Shown here piece by piece: positions 34,240 to 42,299 of a stretch of DNA of 50,305 nucleotides (its first letter is position 1; each line of letters starts with the position of its first letter). The notes beneath the pieces were generated by a model. The model did not search any database. It was not told the DNA's origin and saw nothing but the letters and a program-made list of their open reading frames with translations. The stretch comes from a bacterium. GTDB lineage: Bacteria; Cyanobacteriota; Vampirovibrionia; Obscuribacterales; Obscuribacteraceae. The stretch covers positions 1-50,305 of the forward strand of contig JAGOSY010000032.1 in the NCBI GenBank assembly GCA_018062085.1. The letters are read 5' to 3'. A program made the translations under genes and the position numbers.

Positions 34240-35106
34240 CTATTTTTTCAGATTCAAGACTGCAAGCAGCTTCTTGGCCATATCAACGTCTAGTTCATGG
34301 CCACCTTTTGTACTGATAATGCGCGCTTTTAGACGCAGAGGGTTGACACCAACCAAAGCCAAATCACCAATCAAATCTAGTAACTTGTGACGCACGGGTT
34401 CATCGGGTGAGCGCAATGGCATGGTGAAATCATCATCAGTAATACTGACCACATCATCGACCAGTCCGAGCATTTCGTGCTCTTTCAACATGCCAAAGGT
34501 GCGCGCTTCATAGACAATTTTAGCGTCTTGGCTTGGCTCCCAACTCTTCCACACTTGTCCAATTTTAGGGTGCTTCCAATCCATCAGGTAAGTGACTGAA
34601 AAACTATCAGCCGGCACAGCTAAAATTGAGCGATCGCCTTTGCCAACGCTAACGACCTCAGGCAAATCGATATCGGCAACAACAGCTCTTTGTTCAATTC
34701 CAGCACTTTGGAAAAGTTCAATCCAGAATTGTGCACTACCATCAGCCAAGGGCATCTCAGGACCGTCAACTAAAACATAGAGATCATCCATGCCCCAAAG
34801 TGTGACAGCACACATAAAGTGCTCAACAATACATAGCCGAGTCTTGCCAACTCCGAGCACAACATTGCGCAAAGTGTTTACAACAGAACTAGCCTTGGCC
34901 GGAACAGCAACTAAGTCTTTTTTGTCACCAGCGACGCAAAAGAAAGTGATACCACTACCCGGAGGAGCTTGATAGACCTCTACCAAAACCTCTTGCTTAG
35001 AGGTCATGCCTTTACCGCGGTAAGCAACCAACTTTGGAGCTGAATCAAGAATCTGCTTCAAGTCACCGCTAAGTTGATTAGAGTCAGACAAAGTGACGTT
35101 CGACAT
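34240..35106 (-). CDS. lpxC: UDP-3-O-acyl-N-acetylglucosamine deacetylase
   Basis: This zinc enzyme removes the acetyl group in the first committed step of lipid A synthesis. The 288-residue protein has the zinc ligands in place: His96 in IVEHFMCA and the pair in HKLLDLIGDLALVG (about 238-251). The late catalytic His is in GGHELDVDM (about 267-275). VDGPEMPLADGSAQFW is a diagnostic stretch. The N-terminus diverges from proteobacterial LpxC. Its ATG overlaps the lpxD stop by one base, and GGGAGG lies ahead. With lpxD and the barrel proteins it shows that a lipid A-type outer membrane is made. Confidence 0.95.
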   Translation of the reverse strand: MSNVTLSDSNQLSGDLKQILDSAPKLVAYRGKGMTSKQEVLVEVYQAPPGSGITFFCVAGDKKDLVAVPAKASSVVNTLRNVVLGVGKTRLCIVEHFMCAVTLWGMDDLYVLVDGPEMPLADGSAQFWIELFQSAGIEQRAVVADIDLPEVVSVGKGDRSILAVPADSFSVTYLMDWKHPKIGQVWKSWEPSQDAKIVYEARTFGMLKEHEMLGLVDDVVSITDDDFTMPLRSPDEPVRHKLLDLIGDLALVGVNPLRLKARIISTKGGHELDVDMAKKLLAVLNLKK

Positions 35107-36221
35107 TATTTGCCTCCCAAAATTCGCTCCTCCAACAGAGCGATTCGACGTTTCAAGTCTTTAACGTCATCTGTCACCCTAGGCAGTCGACGTAAGTTGG
35201 CATACATAACAAAGAACTCGCGGGCAGGCATGGCTGGAGTTCCGGCATGAATCTCGCCTGGATCAATATTTTTCATAGCGCCAGCTGCACCAGACAAGAC
35301 AGCATCATTAGCAAGCTTCAAGTGGTCGCTCAAGTTGGCACTACCGCCAAGTACAGCTCTGTCTCCGATCGAACAGGAACCCCCAATCGATGCGTTGGCA
35401 ACGATCAAACATTCGCGGCCAATGCGATTATTGTGAGCAATCATTACCAAATTGTCGATTTTGGTACCCTGGCCAACGACAGTAGCGCCCATAGTGGCAC
35501 GGTCAATGGTGGCATAAGAACCAACCTCAACGTCATCCTCTATTATCACAGTACCTATTTGTGGAATCTTCAGCAGCGGGTTCGCGGCATCAGAGAAGTC
35601 ACGACTGCCAGCCATATTCTTCTCAAAATTGCTCGGCTTTTCGGTGACGTAAGCAAATCCATCAGCTCCCATACTGGCACCCTGCTGCAAGATTACTCGA
35701 TTGCCGACCTTGCAATAGTCTGCAACCAAGCAGCTCGGATAGAAAAGCGCATCCTCTCCGATTTCGACGGCACCACCTATAACGCAGTGAGCCATGATGA
35801 TGGATCTGGCTCCTATTTTAGTCTTAGGACCGATCACAACATAAGGACCAATTGCTACATCTGCAGCAATTTCGGCAGAACTATCAACAATGGCAGTGGG
35901 GTGAATTCCTTTCTCTGGATAGAAACGCTTCGGAGCAAGAGCTGTCAAAACTCTCTGAATAGCCAGATTAGGCCTTTCAACCAATATCATATTGCGGTCG
36001 GGAAAATCGACTTCAGTGCCGAACGGAGCCACAACGGCAATTGCTTTGCATTGAGCCAGCTTGCGCACCAGCTTTTGCTCAAAAACAAAAGCCAAATCTT
36101 CGGCCTTGGCATTTAGTGGAGAGGGAGAAACGCTTTCCACAGTGATTGAAGAGTCGCCGTGCACCCGGCCACCGATCAGTCCTGCAATTTGACCTAAATT
36201 CATAGCTTGAGGGAGGCGCAT
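35106..36221 (-). CDS. lpxD: UDP-3-O-acyl-glucosamine N-acyltransferase
   Basis: This 371-residue enzyme adds the second acyl chain to the lipid A precursor made by LpxC. The N-terminal uridine-binding domain (about 1-105) is followed by a left-handed beta helix of hexapeptide repeats (about 105-330; VAIGPYVVIGPKTKIG, VIIEDDVEVGSYATIDR). The catalytic His is in MIAHNNRIG. The C-terminal helix (about 340-371) ends with RIALLEERILGGK, as in other LpxD trimers. AAAAGGAC precedes the ATG. It lies 223 bp after skp, with a terminator-like hairpin in between, so partial readthrough or its own promoter is needed. Confidence 0.96.
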   Translation of the reverse strand: MRLPQAMNLGQIAGLIGGRVHGDSSITVESVSPSPLNAKAEDLAFVFEQKLVRKLAQCKAIAVVAPFGTEVDFPDRNMILVERPNLAIQRVLTALAPKRFYPEKGIHPTAIVDSSAEIAADVAIGPYVVIGPKTKIGARSIIMAHCVIGGAVEIGEDALFYPSCLVADYCKVGNRVILQQGASMGADGFAYVTEKPSNFEKNMAGSRDFSDAANPLLKIPQIGTVIIEDDVEVGSYATIDRATMGATVVGQGTKIDNLVMIAHNNRIGRECLIVANASIGGSCSIGDRAVLGGSANLSDHLKLANDAVLSGAAGAMKNIDPGEIHAGTPAMPAREFFVMYANLRRLPRVTDDVKDLKRRIALLEERILGGK

Positions 36222-36317
36222 AAATTGCTGTCCTTTTATTGGAGGGAAGCTAAATTGGGACTAGAACCAGGACTTGTAAACAGCTTAGTAGCTCAGCACA
36301 GCCTAAAACCGGGAAGC

Positions 36318-36348
36318 AAAAAACAACTATACCCGCGCAGAGCGCGGG
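36318..36348 (-). terminator. Terminator-like hairpin after skp
   Basis: CCCGCGC (36332-36338) and GCGCGGG (36342-36348) form a perfect 7-bp GC-rich stem with a 3-nt loop. On the minus strand a run of six T follows after 8 bases (36318-36323). It lies 97 bp past the skp stop and 97 bp before the lpxD start. The gap before the T run makes it a weak intrinsic terminator, perhaps an attenuation point between skp and lpxD. Confidence 0.5.
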
Positions 36349-36444
36349 CAGAGTTGACAAACAATATATAAGCCATATGCAAAATGGCCATTTTCTCTAC
36401 GGTCAAAAAGCTGAGGCAACATTAGTTATCTCAGTAGATATCAT

Positions 36445-36963
36445 CTACTTGGTTACTGTTTTAGATGCAGCGCTTGCGGAAGATCCCAGTCGCTTTACAA
36501 CGCCTTCGGTGATATCAGTACCACCCAAAAGAACTGCACCCTTCATCAAGACGGTATCAAGCTTACGGCTAGCAGCTTCGGCTTTAATCGCGCTATCGAT
36601 GTCGGTTTCAAGCTGTGTTTCAAGGTTTTGAGCCTTAGCTTGAGCCTTCTTGTACTCATCGTCAATTTTGGTCTGAAGACGCTTCTGCAATCCTTCCAAC
36701 TCAGCTGGAGGCTTTTTCGCATTCTTGGCTTCTTCATATTGCTTGTTTGAATCTTCAAGAAGCTTGCGCACTGACTCTTCAGTTTTCTTGAGTTCCTCAG
36801 CAGCTGACTGAGCCTTATTGAAGCTTGTAATCACTTTGTCGCGATCGACAACGCCAAGAGTTGCCGATTTTACAGTCGGTGCAGTCTGGGCAAGAGCGCC
36901 GGAGCCGATTGATACGGCCATAATGGCGCTAACCAAGGCGAAAGACTTTTGAACGTTAAGCAT
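36445..36963 (-). CDS. Skp/OmpH-family periplasmic chaperone
   Basis: This 172-residue protein has a signal peptide (about 1-25, cut after SGALAQ). A mature part typical of OmpH/Skp follows: a short strand region LGVVDRDKVITSFNKAQ, a long charged helical hairpin (about 50-125, with EELKKTEESVRKLL and many Lys/Glu/Gln), and a returning strand KLDTVLMKGAVLLGG with ITEGVVKRL. Skp holds unfolded outer-membrane proteins for BamA. It is placed directly after bamA on the same strand (122-bp gap), as in many bacteria. GGAGAG precedes the ATG at 36963. Confidence 0.9.
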   Translation of the reverse strand: MLNVQKSFALVSAIMAVSIGSGALAQTAPTVKSATLGVVDRDKVITSFNKAQSAAEELKKTEESVRKLLEDSNKQYEEAKNAKKPPAELEGLQKRLQTKIDDEYKKAQAKAQNLETQLETDIDSAIKAEAASRKLDTVLMKGAVLLGGTDITEGVVKRLGSSASAASKTVTK

Positions 36964-37085
36964 TCATCTCTCCAAAAAACTATTCAAGTATCACTTGTCA
37001 GGTCTCACTTAATCATGTTGAGAGGCCCGAGCGCACAGTTTACAACATTCAGGCGAGTCAAACCAGCAAGACTAAACCGCTGTAA

Positions 37086-39146
37086 TTAAAACTTCTCTCC
37101 AAATCCGACAGTCATTCGAGGAGCGCGATTACCCAAAATTGTGCTGACAATTGGCAAACCATAATCGATACGCACCAATCCCACCATTGGCATATTTATC
37201 CGTAAACCTAAGCCCACCGAAGCACCGAAGTTAGAGCGCGAAAGCAAACTATTAGTGCCTGAATTGCCTACCACCTGACCATAATCAAAGAAACCAGCAA
37301 TCTTAACGTTCTTTTTAATGGTGCTTGTGATCTTATTGTCGTCCGGTAAGAAAGCCAATTTTGCCCTAATCTCAGCTGTACCCATAAGCATACCGGCACC
37401 AGTGCCAAGATCTGAGAATGAGCGATAACCACGAACACCATTCCAGCCACCTAAGCGATATTGCGCGAACTGCGGCAATCCACCTACCGAAGTACCGGCT
37501 TGAGCATTCAGTGCCAGAGTAAAGTTCTTGTTCTTGCCAAATGATTTAAATTTGCTGGCACTCAATCCGGCTTTCATAAAGCCACCACCAATTCCCGCAG
37601 AAGGGCTGATCGATGCCTTAAGAAACGATCCAGTTGTAGCATCCATTGCACTATCTCTGGTGTCACGAGTTAGTGAAGGATTAACAGTAATAAAGGTGCC
37701 ACCACTCAATTGCTGCGCCCGTGACTGACCGGCAATCGCAGCGGCCTGAGCATCGGTGCTAGCCATCCCCGTAGCCAGAGCGCGACCAGCCATAGAAGTC
37801 AAAATGTCTTGATTAGCAGCAACACCGGCTACGTTCTTAAGAAAAGTATTCTCACCAATCAGACCGAGATTGGCATTCCAACCGCGAGCCAGTGGTTTAG
37901 AGAAGGTTGTGCTGACTCCAACAGTGCGTTGCATCGCTTGGTCGATAAACATACTGCCCATGTTTCGGCCGAAGCCCGAGACAGCCATAGAAACATTGGA
38001 GCCACGTAAGCTTGGCTCAACCCAATTGGCTTCAATATTGTAGGTGCGACCAGTGGGAAGGAAAGTATTGCCAGCATTATTGATTGAGTTAGTGACGCTA
38101 TTGAATGTGCCAGAACCAACCTGTGAGCTGAAAGAAAGCACTTGCCCGCGGCCTCTAAAGTTGCCATCAGAAAAATTGAGTGATCCAAATGGTCCAGCAA
38201 CAGAGTCGACACCGCCACCTAGACCAACAGAACCAGTTCTCTTCTCATCAACTTCGACCTTAAGTGTGTACTTATCTGGATTCGTGGTTGACGGAACCAA
38301 CGAACGCCTAATGTCCTGAAAATAGCCGTTGGCATACATCTTCTTCAAGTCATTAGTCAGCTGTTTCTCGTTATAAACGGCTCCAGCCTTAGTTTTAATA
38401 CCATTTCTGATAATAAAGTCTTTGGTCTTTTTATTGCCGACGATTTCAATGTTATCGATAGTACCTTCGTTTATGACAAGTTCAACCGAACCATCGGGGT
38501 CATCCTTAACGTCAGTGACACGAGCAAGAACAAAGCCCCTTTCGTGATAGCCCTGCTCGACCTTGTCAATAGCCGTCGAAAGAGCGTTGAGATTCTGCGG
38601 TTTACCTAACTGATCGCTAAATAGTTTGGTGATTTCTTCAGTTGAAATAGCGTCGTTTCCACGAATGGAAAACTGCGTAATCGGTGCATTTTCAGTCACA
38701 CGAATCTTGAGCAAGACGCCGCTGCTAGTCATTTCTGGATTGACTTGCAAGCTCTGCTCGTCAAAATAGCCCATTCCGTGAATGGCTTTAAGATCTTGCA
38801 TAACGACTTCGCGGTCGTATCTATCACCCTTTCTGGTCTTTACGACACTGTTGATTTCTTCTGTAGAAACAAGGCGATTGCCTTCAATCTTGACGTCGTC
38901 TACGACAATATCGCTAGCTAAAGGTGAAGCTATGGCTTGACTGCTGCCTAGAACTGGCGACCCACCAACGGTGAAGTTAGATGGCGTAGTGCTCATCTTA
39001 AAGTCGTCAGAACCTTGGGCGCAAACGGGCAAAACAGGTGCCAGAACTAATGAGCAAGCCAACATAGCTGCCACTAATGATGAAGCTTGAATTTCTGGGA
39101 GAAGTTTGAACTTCACTAAAAACCTATTTATTAGGCGGTTTGCCAC
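37086..39146 (-). CDS. bamA: Outer-membrane assembly protein BamA/Omp85
   Basis: This 686-residue protein should insert beta-barrel proteins into the outer membrane. A signal peptide is followed by three POTRA domains: VDDVKIEGNRLVS, ITQFSIRGNDAIS and IDNIEIVGNKKTKDF. That number is usual for cyanobacterial Omp85 rather than the five of proteobacteria. A 16-stranded-type barrel (about 305-686) follows, with the conserved GWNGVRGYRSFSD (VRGY in place of VRGF) and a C-terminal Phe (VGFGEKF). The GTG start at 39146 lacks an evident ribosome site; an internal start is possible but would shorten the signal peptide. The gene reads divergently from the transposase-like chimera at 39464. Confidence 0.94.
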   Translation of the reverse strand: MANRLINRFLVKFKLLPEIQASSLVAAMLACSLVLAPVLPVCAQGSDDFKMSTTPSNFTVGGSPVLGSSQAIASPLASDIVVDDVKIEGNRLVSTEEINSVVKTRKGDRYDREVVMQDLKAIHGMGYFDEQSLQVNPEMTSSGVLLKIRVTENAPITQFSIRGNDAISTEEITKLFSDQLGKPQNLNALSTAIDKVEQGYHERGFVLARVTDVKDDPDGSVELVINEGTIDNIEIVGNKKTKDFIIRNGIKTKAGAVYNEKQLTNDLKKMYANGYFQDIRRSLVPSTTNPDKYTLKVEVDEKRTGSVGLGGGVDSVAGPFGSLNFSDGNFRGRGQVLSFSSQVGSGTFNSVTNSINNAGNTFLPTGRTYNIEANWVEPSLRGSNVSMAVSGFGRNMGSMFIDQAMQRTVGVSTTFSKPLARGWNANLGLIGENTFLKNVAGVAANQDILTSMAGRALATGMASTDAQAAAIAGQSRAQQLSGGTFITVNPSLTRDTRDSAMDATTGSFLKASISPSAGIGGGFMKAGLSASKFKSFGKNKNFTLALNAQAGTSVGGLPQFAQYRLGGWNGVRGYRSFSDLGTGAGMLMGTAEIRAKLAFLPDDNKITSTIKKNVKIAGFFDYGQVVGNSGTNSLLSRSNFGASVGLGLRINMPMVGLVRIDYGLPIVSTILGNRAPRMTVGFGEKF

Positions 39147-39311
39147 GGAAAATTGCGGAGAACTGGCAGTGTCACTTTTACAGGAGCACCATCGGCTTGT
39201 ATTCTAACAGACCTTGAAGCATGCCAAGGTGTTCCGTAACACAAGACTTCTGAGCAAACTCTAATCACTTGACAGCCCGGTGCTGCGCCGTGTGATTTTT
39301 AGATGGGTCAA

Positions 39312-39370
39312 TACTTCGCACTTTGGCCGATATCGGTCAAAGTGCGAAGTAGCAATTAGACCGATATCGG
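39312..39370. promoter_or_regulatory. 40-bp palindrome plus second core site (operator candidate)
   Basis: Positions 39312-39331 are the reverse complement of 39332-39351 with one mismatch (39326/39337). The arm begins TACTTCGCACTTTG and the centre is CCGATATCGG (39327-39336). The same 10-bp centre recurs at 39361-39370. Over 14 bp the two sites are GGCCGATATCGGTC and its exact reverse complement, with centres 34 bp apart. This is a strong two-site operator pattern 94-152 bp ahead of a predicted DNA-binding protein gene. The long arms could also make an RNA hairpin. Which protein binds is unknown. Confidence 0.7.
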
Positions 39371-39404
39371 CCCCGTTGAAATTTACAAAAATGCCATCAC
39401 CATT

Positions 39405-39435
39405 TTGAACTTTCTTGCTCAAAACTCCGTATAGA
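39405..39435 (+). promoter_or_regulatory. Promoter candidate for the chimeric regulator
   Basis: TTGAAC (39405-39410) and TATAGA (39430-39435) lie 19 bp apart on the plus strand. The start codon follows 29 bp later, with GAGG at about 39453 as ribosome site. The operator candidate lies just upstream of the -35. Confidence 0.4.
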
Positions 39436-39463
39436 AAAATATGGACGATGTGGTGAGGTTGTT

Positions 39464-40522
39464 ATGCAATTCAGCGGCGAAGAAAGAGATGCAAATTTAG
39501 AACTAATTGAAAAGCTGTGGCCCGTTTTTGAAGCGCGAATTCCAGATGATGCAGCAGCAATGGAGTTTGTTCTTCAGACTCTGCTAACTAGCAGCGCACT
39601 TCATTGTCAGTGCGGTACAACAGTCAAGAAGAAGTTGCGCTCAAAGAAGCCCCGCACATTGATTTGCAAGAACTGCAAGAAAGAAATTTGGTTCACAGCG
39701 AGAACTCCCTTTAAAAGGGCTGAGAGACTTAAAGCGTGGCTCGGTGCGATCTATCTCATGGGTCACGGAGCAATAGTTACATCAAACAAACTAGCCGAGC
39801 TTGGGGGCACGGCAATCTCTACAGCACTGAACATAGTTAGAACTATTGGCCTTGTACTAGAGAACGAACGCCAGAAAGAAAAAGCAGACATGTCTATTGA
39901 AGTGCCATCAAAAGAATTTGATTCTTTATTCTGCCGACGCAGCTTACTCACGCTACCGAAAGTTCATCCATCAACTGAAATCAACGATCCAAAGGCCAAT
40001 GTTGAGCCCGATACGAATCAAAAGCAGACGGGTGCAGAAGCTGACACAGTTGAGCAACTGAGTGAAAGTGAACTGGAAATACTTGAATTGATATCAAACG
40101 AACCAATAACTGCAGATCAGATATGTCAGCGCACAACTCAGTCAGCTAGTGCTGTTGCTAGCGCTCTTGTTATGCTTGAAATCGAGGGCTTGATTCAGTC
40201 GCAACCCGGAGGGCGATTCTCTCGACGAAGCGACAACAGCGACAACGAAAACAACCACGACAAGAAAAAAACAAGACAAACCAATATGGCAGCGGCTATG
40301 CCGCTGGTTGGAAGAGCCATCGATTCGACCAGGTCAATAAGAGGCGGGATTAGTAGAAAGTATTTACAGGTATATTTAGCGGCAATTTGGTGCCAATTGG
40401 ATCGTGCGCGATGGAACGAAGAAAAACTGCTTCTTGCTTTCTTGCGAGCACCGGAAATTACTTACCAAGATATTTTGAACTATGAGTCTCCTGCAATTGC
40501 CTCAATGATGACATTTTCTTAA
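39464..40522 (+). CDS. Domesticated IS1595-type transposase chimera with DprA-like winged helix
   Basis: This 352-residue protein has an IS1595-type N-terminus. A zinc ribbon with Cys48, Cys50, Cys68 and Cys71 (CQCG, then CKNCKKEIWFTARTPF) is followed by RLKAWLGAIYLMGHG and a helix-turn-helix (TSNKLAELGGTAISTALNIV). After a spacer, residues about 198-254 look like the DprA C-terminal winged helix (LEILELISNEPITADQIC, then LEIEGLIQSQPGGRFSRR). The last ~60 residues (SIRGGISRKYLQVYLAAIWC) match the extreme C-terminus of the ISXO2-like transposase domain, whose usual text is SxKHLQRYLxEFxxR. The acidic catalytic core between them is missing. It is therefore unlikely to transpose and is probably a DNA-binding regulator. 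The reading frame is intact, with GAGG ahead of the ATG. Confidence 0.75.
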   Translation: MQFSGEERDANLELIEKLWPVFEARIPDDAAAMEFVLQTLLTSSALHCQCGTTVKKKLRSKKPRTLICKNCKKEIWFTARTPFKRAERLKAWLGAIYLMGHGAIVTSNKLAELGGTAISTALNIVRTIGLVLENERQKEKADMSIEVPSKEFDSLFCRRSLLTLPKVHPSTEINDPKANVEPDTNQKQTGAEADTVEQLSESELEILELISNEPITADQICQRTTQSASAVASALVMLEIEGLIQSQPGGRFSRRSDNSDNENNHDKKKTRQTNMAAAMPLVGRAIDSTRSIRGGISRKYLQVYLAAIWCQLDRARWNEEKLLLAFLRAPEITYQDILNYESPAIASMMTFS

Positions 40523-40557
40523 ATGTCGCCCCACGCCATTGCCGATATTAGAAGTGA

Positions 40558-40582
40558 TAGCGGTCCTCAAACTGAACCGCTA
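40558..40582. terminator. Hairpin between convergent genes
   Basis: TAGCGGT (40558-40564) pairs with ACCGCTA (40576-40582) around an 11-nt loop, between the stops of the chimeric regulator (40522) and the aldehyde dehydrogenase (40610). There is no clean T tract on either strand, so it is only a possible bidirectional terminator. Confidence 0.3.
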
Positions 40583-40609
40583 CCAAAACTATTTAAATCA
40601 AAAATTGCG

Positions 40610-42112
40610 CTAAGCTTCGAACCAACCGACGGCTTGAGGATCGAGATTGATATTTATTTGCTTAACTTCAGTGTAAGCTTCAAGACCAAAAGTCCCGAGC
40701 TCTCGCCCCCATCCACTTTGCTTATAGCCACCCCATGGGCATTCGGTATAAGTATTGTGATAAGCATTTACCCAAGTGATACCAGCTCGCAATTGCTTCA
40801 CGACGCGATGGGCACGAGTTATATCATTGGTGAAAACGGCTCCAGCCAATCCGAAGAGAGAATCATTTGCTAACTCAACTGCTTCTTCTTCGCTGCTGAA
40901 CTTTTGCACTACTACAACTGGCCCGAATATCTCTTCTTGAACAATTCGCATGTCCGATTTGACATCAGAGAAAATTGTTGGATTGACATAATAGCCACTT
41001 CCATACTTTTCACCTTTGGGCTGATCACCACCAGTGACAAGCTTGGCACCCTCTTTCTTACCAATTTCCACATATTCAAGCACACGCTTCATTTGAGTTT
41101 CGCTTACCAGAGGCCCCATCTCAGTTTCAGATTCTAGACCAGGACCAACTCTAATTTTCTTAGCTCGTGCAGCCATTTTCTTAACGAATTGATCGTAAAT
41201 AGATTGTTCTACAATCATTCGAGATCCGGCAGAACAGACTTGACCAGCATTGCAATAAATAGCAAACAGCGCGTAATCAACGGCAATATCCAGATCGAAA
41301 TCAGGGAACACCACCATTGGTGACTTTCCACCAAGCTCTAGGGTGACTTTCTTTAAGTTAGTGAGAGCGGCTGCGGCAATACGCTTGCCTGTGTTAACAC
41401 TACCAGTGAAGGCAATCTTGTCCACAAGTGTGCTCTCAGCAATTGGTTGACCAACAGTAGGTCCATCGCCTAAAACAATGTTGACGACACCGTCCGGCAG
41501 TTTCAACTCGTGCAGCAATTCAGCGAGGCGAATCACTGTCAATGGAGTAAATTCGGAAGGCTTAAGAACGCATGTATTTCCCGCTGCTAGAGCTGGGGCA
41601 AGTTTCCAGGCAGCCATCAAAAGAGGATAATTCCAAGGAATGATTTGGCCACAGACACCTATGGGCTCGCGCACTACAGTGGTCACTGAAGGTGCTGGCA
41701 CATCGATTGTTTGACCACTTGGTTTAGTTATCAATCCTGCGTAATAGCGGAAGCAGTAAGCAGCGTCAGCGACATCGTAGGTTGTCTCGCGCAGTGGCTT
41801 GCCACCATTGAGTGTTTCTAGTTCAGCCAATTCCTCGGCGTTAGCATCAATGGCATCAGCGATTTTATTGAGAAACTGTGAACGTTCTAGAGCTGTCAAT
41901 CGTGGCCATGGACCGGAGTCAAAGGCTTTTCTGGCAGCCTTAATAGCTTCATCAACATGTATTTTTGAAGCTTCAGCCACCTTTGTCAAAGGCTTGCCGT
42001 TAGCAGGGTTTACGAGAGTGCGCTCACTAGCTCCGTCGACAAATTTTCCATCAATAAATAGTTGCCACTTACGATCTACTTTGACTTTCGGAGCCGTTAG
42101 GGTTTGAGCCAT
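40610..42112 (-). CDS. NAD(P)-dependent aldehyde dehydrogenase
   Basis: This 500-residue enzyme should oxidise an aldehyde to its acid. The catalytic Glu is in VTLELGGKSPMVVF and the catalytic Cys in YCNAGQVCSAGSR; the NAD-binding IAFTGSVNTGK and the late EEIFGPVV and ECPWGGYKQSGWGRELG are all present. It belongs to the broad betaine-aldehyde/phenylacetaldehyde-type class, where substrate cannot be inferred. The ATG has GAGAGGAT ahead of it. It converges with the chimeric regulator and reads divergently from tmk. It could serve with the alcohol dehydrogenase at 25984, but the genes are 13 kb apart. Confidence 0.95.
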   Translation of the reverse strand: MAQTLTAPKVKVDRKWQLFIDGKFVDGASERTLVNPANGKPLTKVAEASKIHVDEAIKAARKAFDSGPWPRLTALERSQFLNKIADAIDANAEELAELETLNGGKPLRETTYDVADAAYCFRYYAGLITKPSGQTIDVPAPSVTTVVREPIGVCGQIIPWNYPLLMAAWKLAPALAAGNTCVLKPSEFTPLTVIRLAELLHELKLPDGVVNIVLGDGPTVGQPIAESTLVDKIAFTGSVNTGKRIAAAALTNLKKVTLELGGKSPMVVFPDFDLDIAVDYALFAIYCNAGQVCSAGSRMIVEQSIYDQFVKKMAARAKKIRVGPGLESETEMGPLVSETQMKRVLEYVEIGKKEGAKLVTGGDQPKGEKYGSGYYVNPTIFSDVKSDMRIVQEEIFGPVVVVQKFSSEEEAVELANDSLFGLAGAVFTNDITRAHRVVKQLRAGITWVNAYHNTYTECPWGGYKQSGWGRELGTFGLEAYTEVKQININLDPQAVGWFEA

Positions 42113-42299
42113 GAGTTTATCCTCTCAATATAAAATTGTTGCGCATACAAAGCGACGCAGCACTAGAAAGCAGGCCAGATAGCGAATAGATTAGCGCTTG
42201 CCACAGAACAGAAAAGCGTCCCAACAGGGTGGCAATCATATCATTTGTGCAACAATATTAACTATTTCATCCTTAGTTTCGATTGGAGACCTTAAGCGC

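Larger units (their letters stand above)
39147..39463. other. Divergent control region between bamA and the chimeric regulator
   Basis: This 317-bp non-coding region must hold the promoters for bamA (left) and for the gene at 39464 (right). It carries the 40-bp palindrome and its second core copy (39312-39370) and a promoter candidate (39405-39435). The part next to bamA holds no clear repeat. Confidence 0.65.

Noticed and set aside
35247..36116. Long open frame (289 codons) opposite lpxD on the plus strand
   Set aside because: It lies wholly inside lpxD, has no ribosome site and gives a low-complexity protein unlike any family. It is a by-product of the hexapeptide codon pattern.
39312..40582. 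A complete, active insertion sequence around the chimeric gene
   Set aside because: The catalytic core is absent, no pair of terminal inverted repeats brackets the gene and no clear target duplication was found.
40523..40873. 116-codon frame right after the chimeric regulator
   Set aside because: Two-thirds of it is antisense to the end of the aldehyde dehydrogenase; no ribosome site and no known domain.
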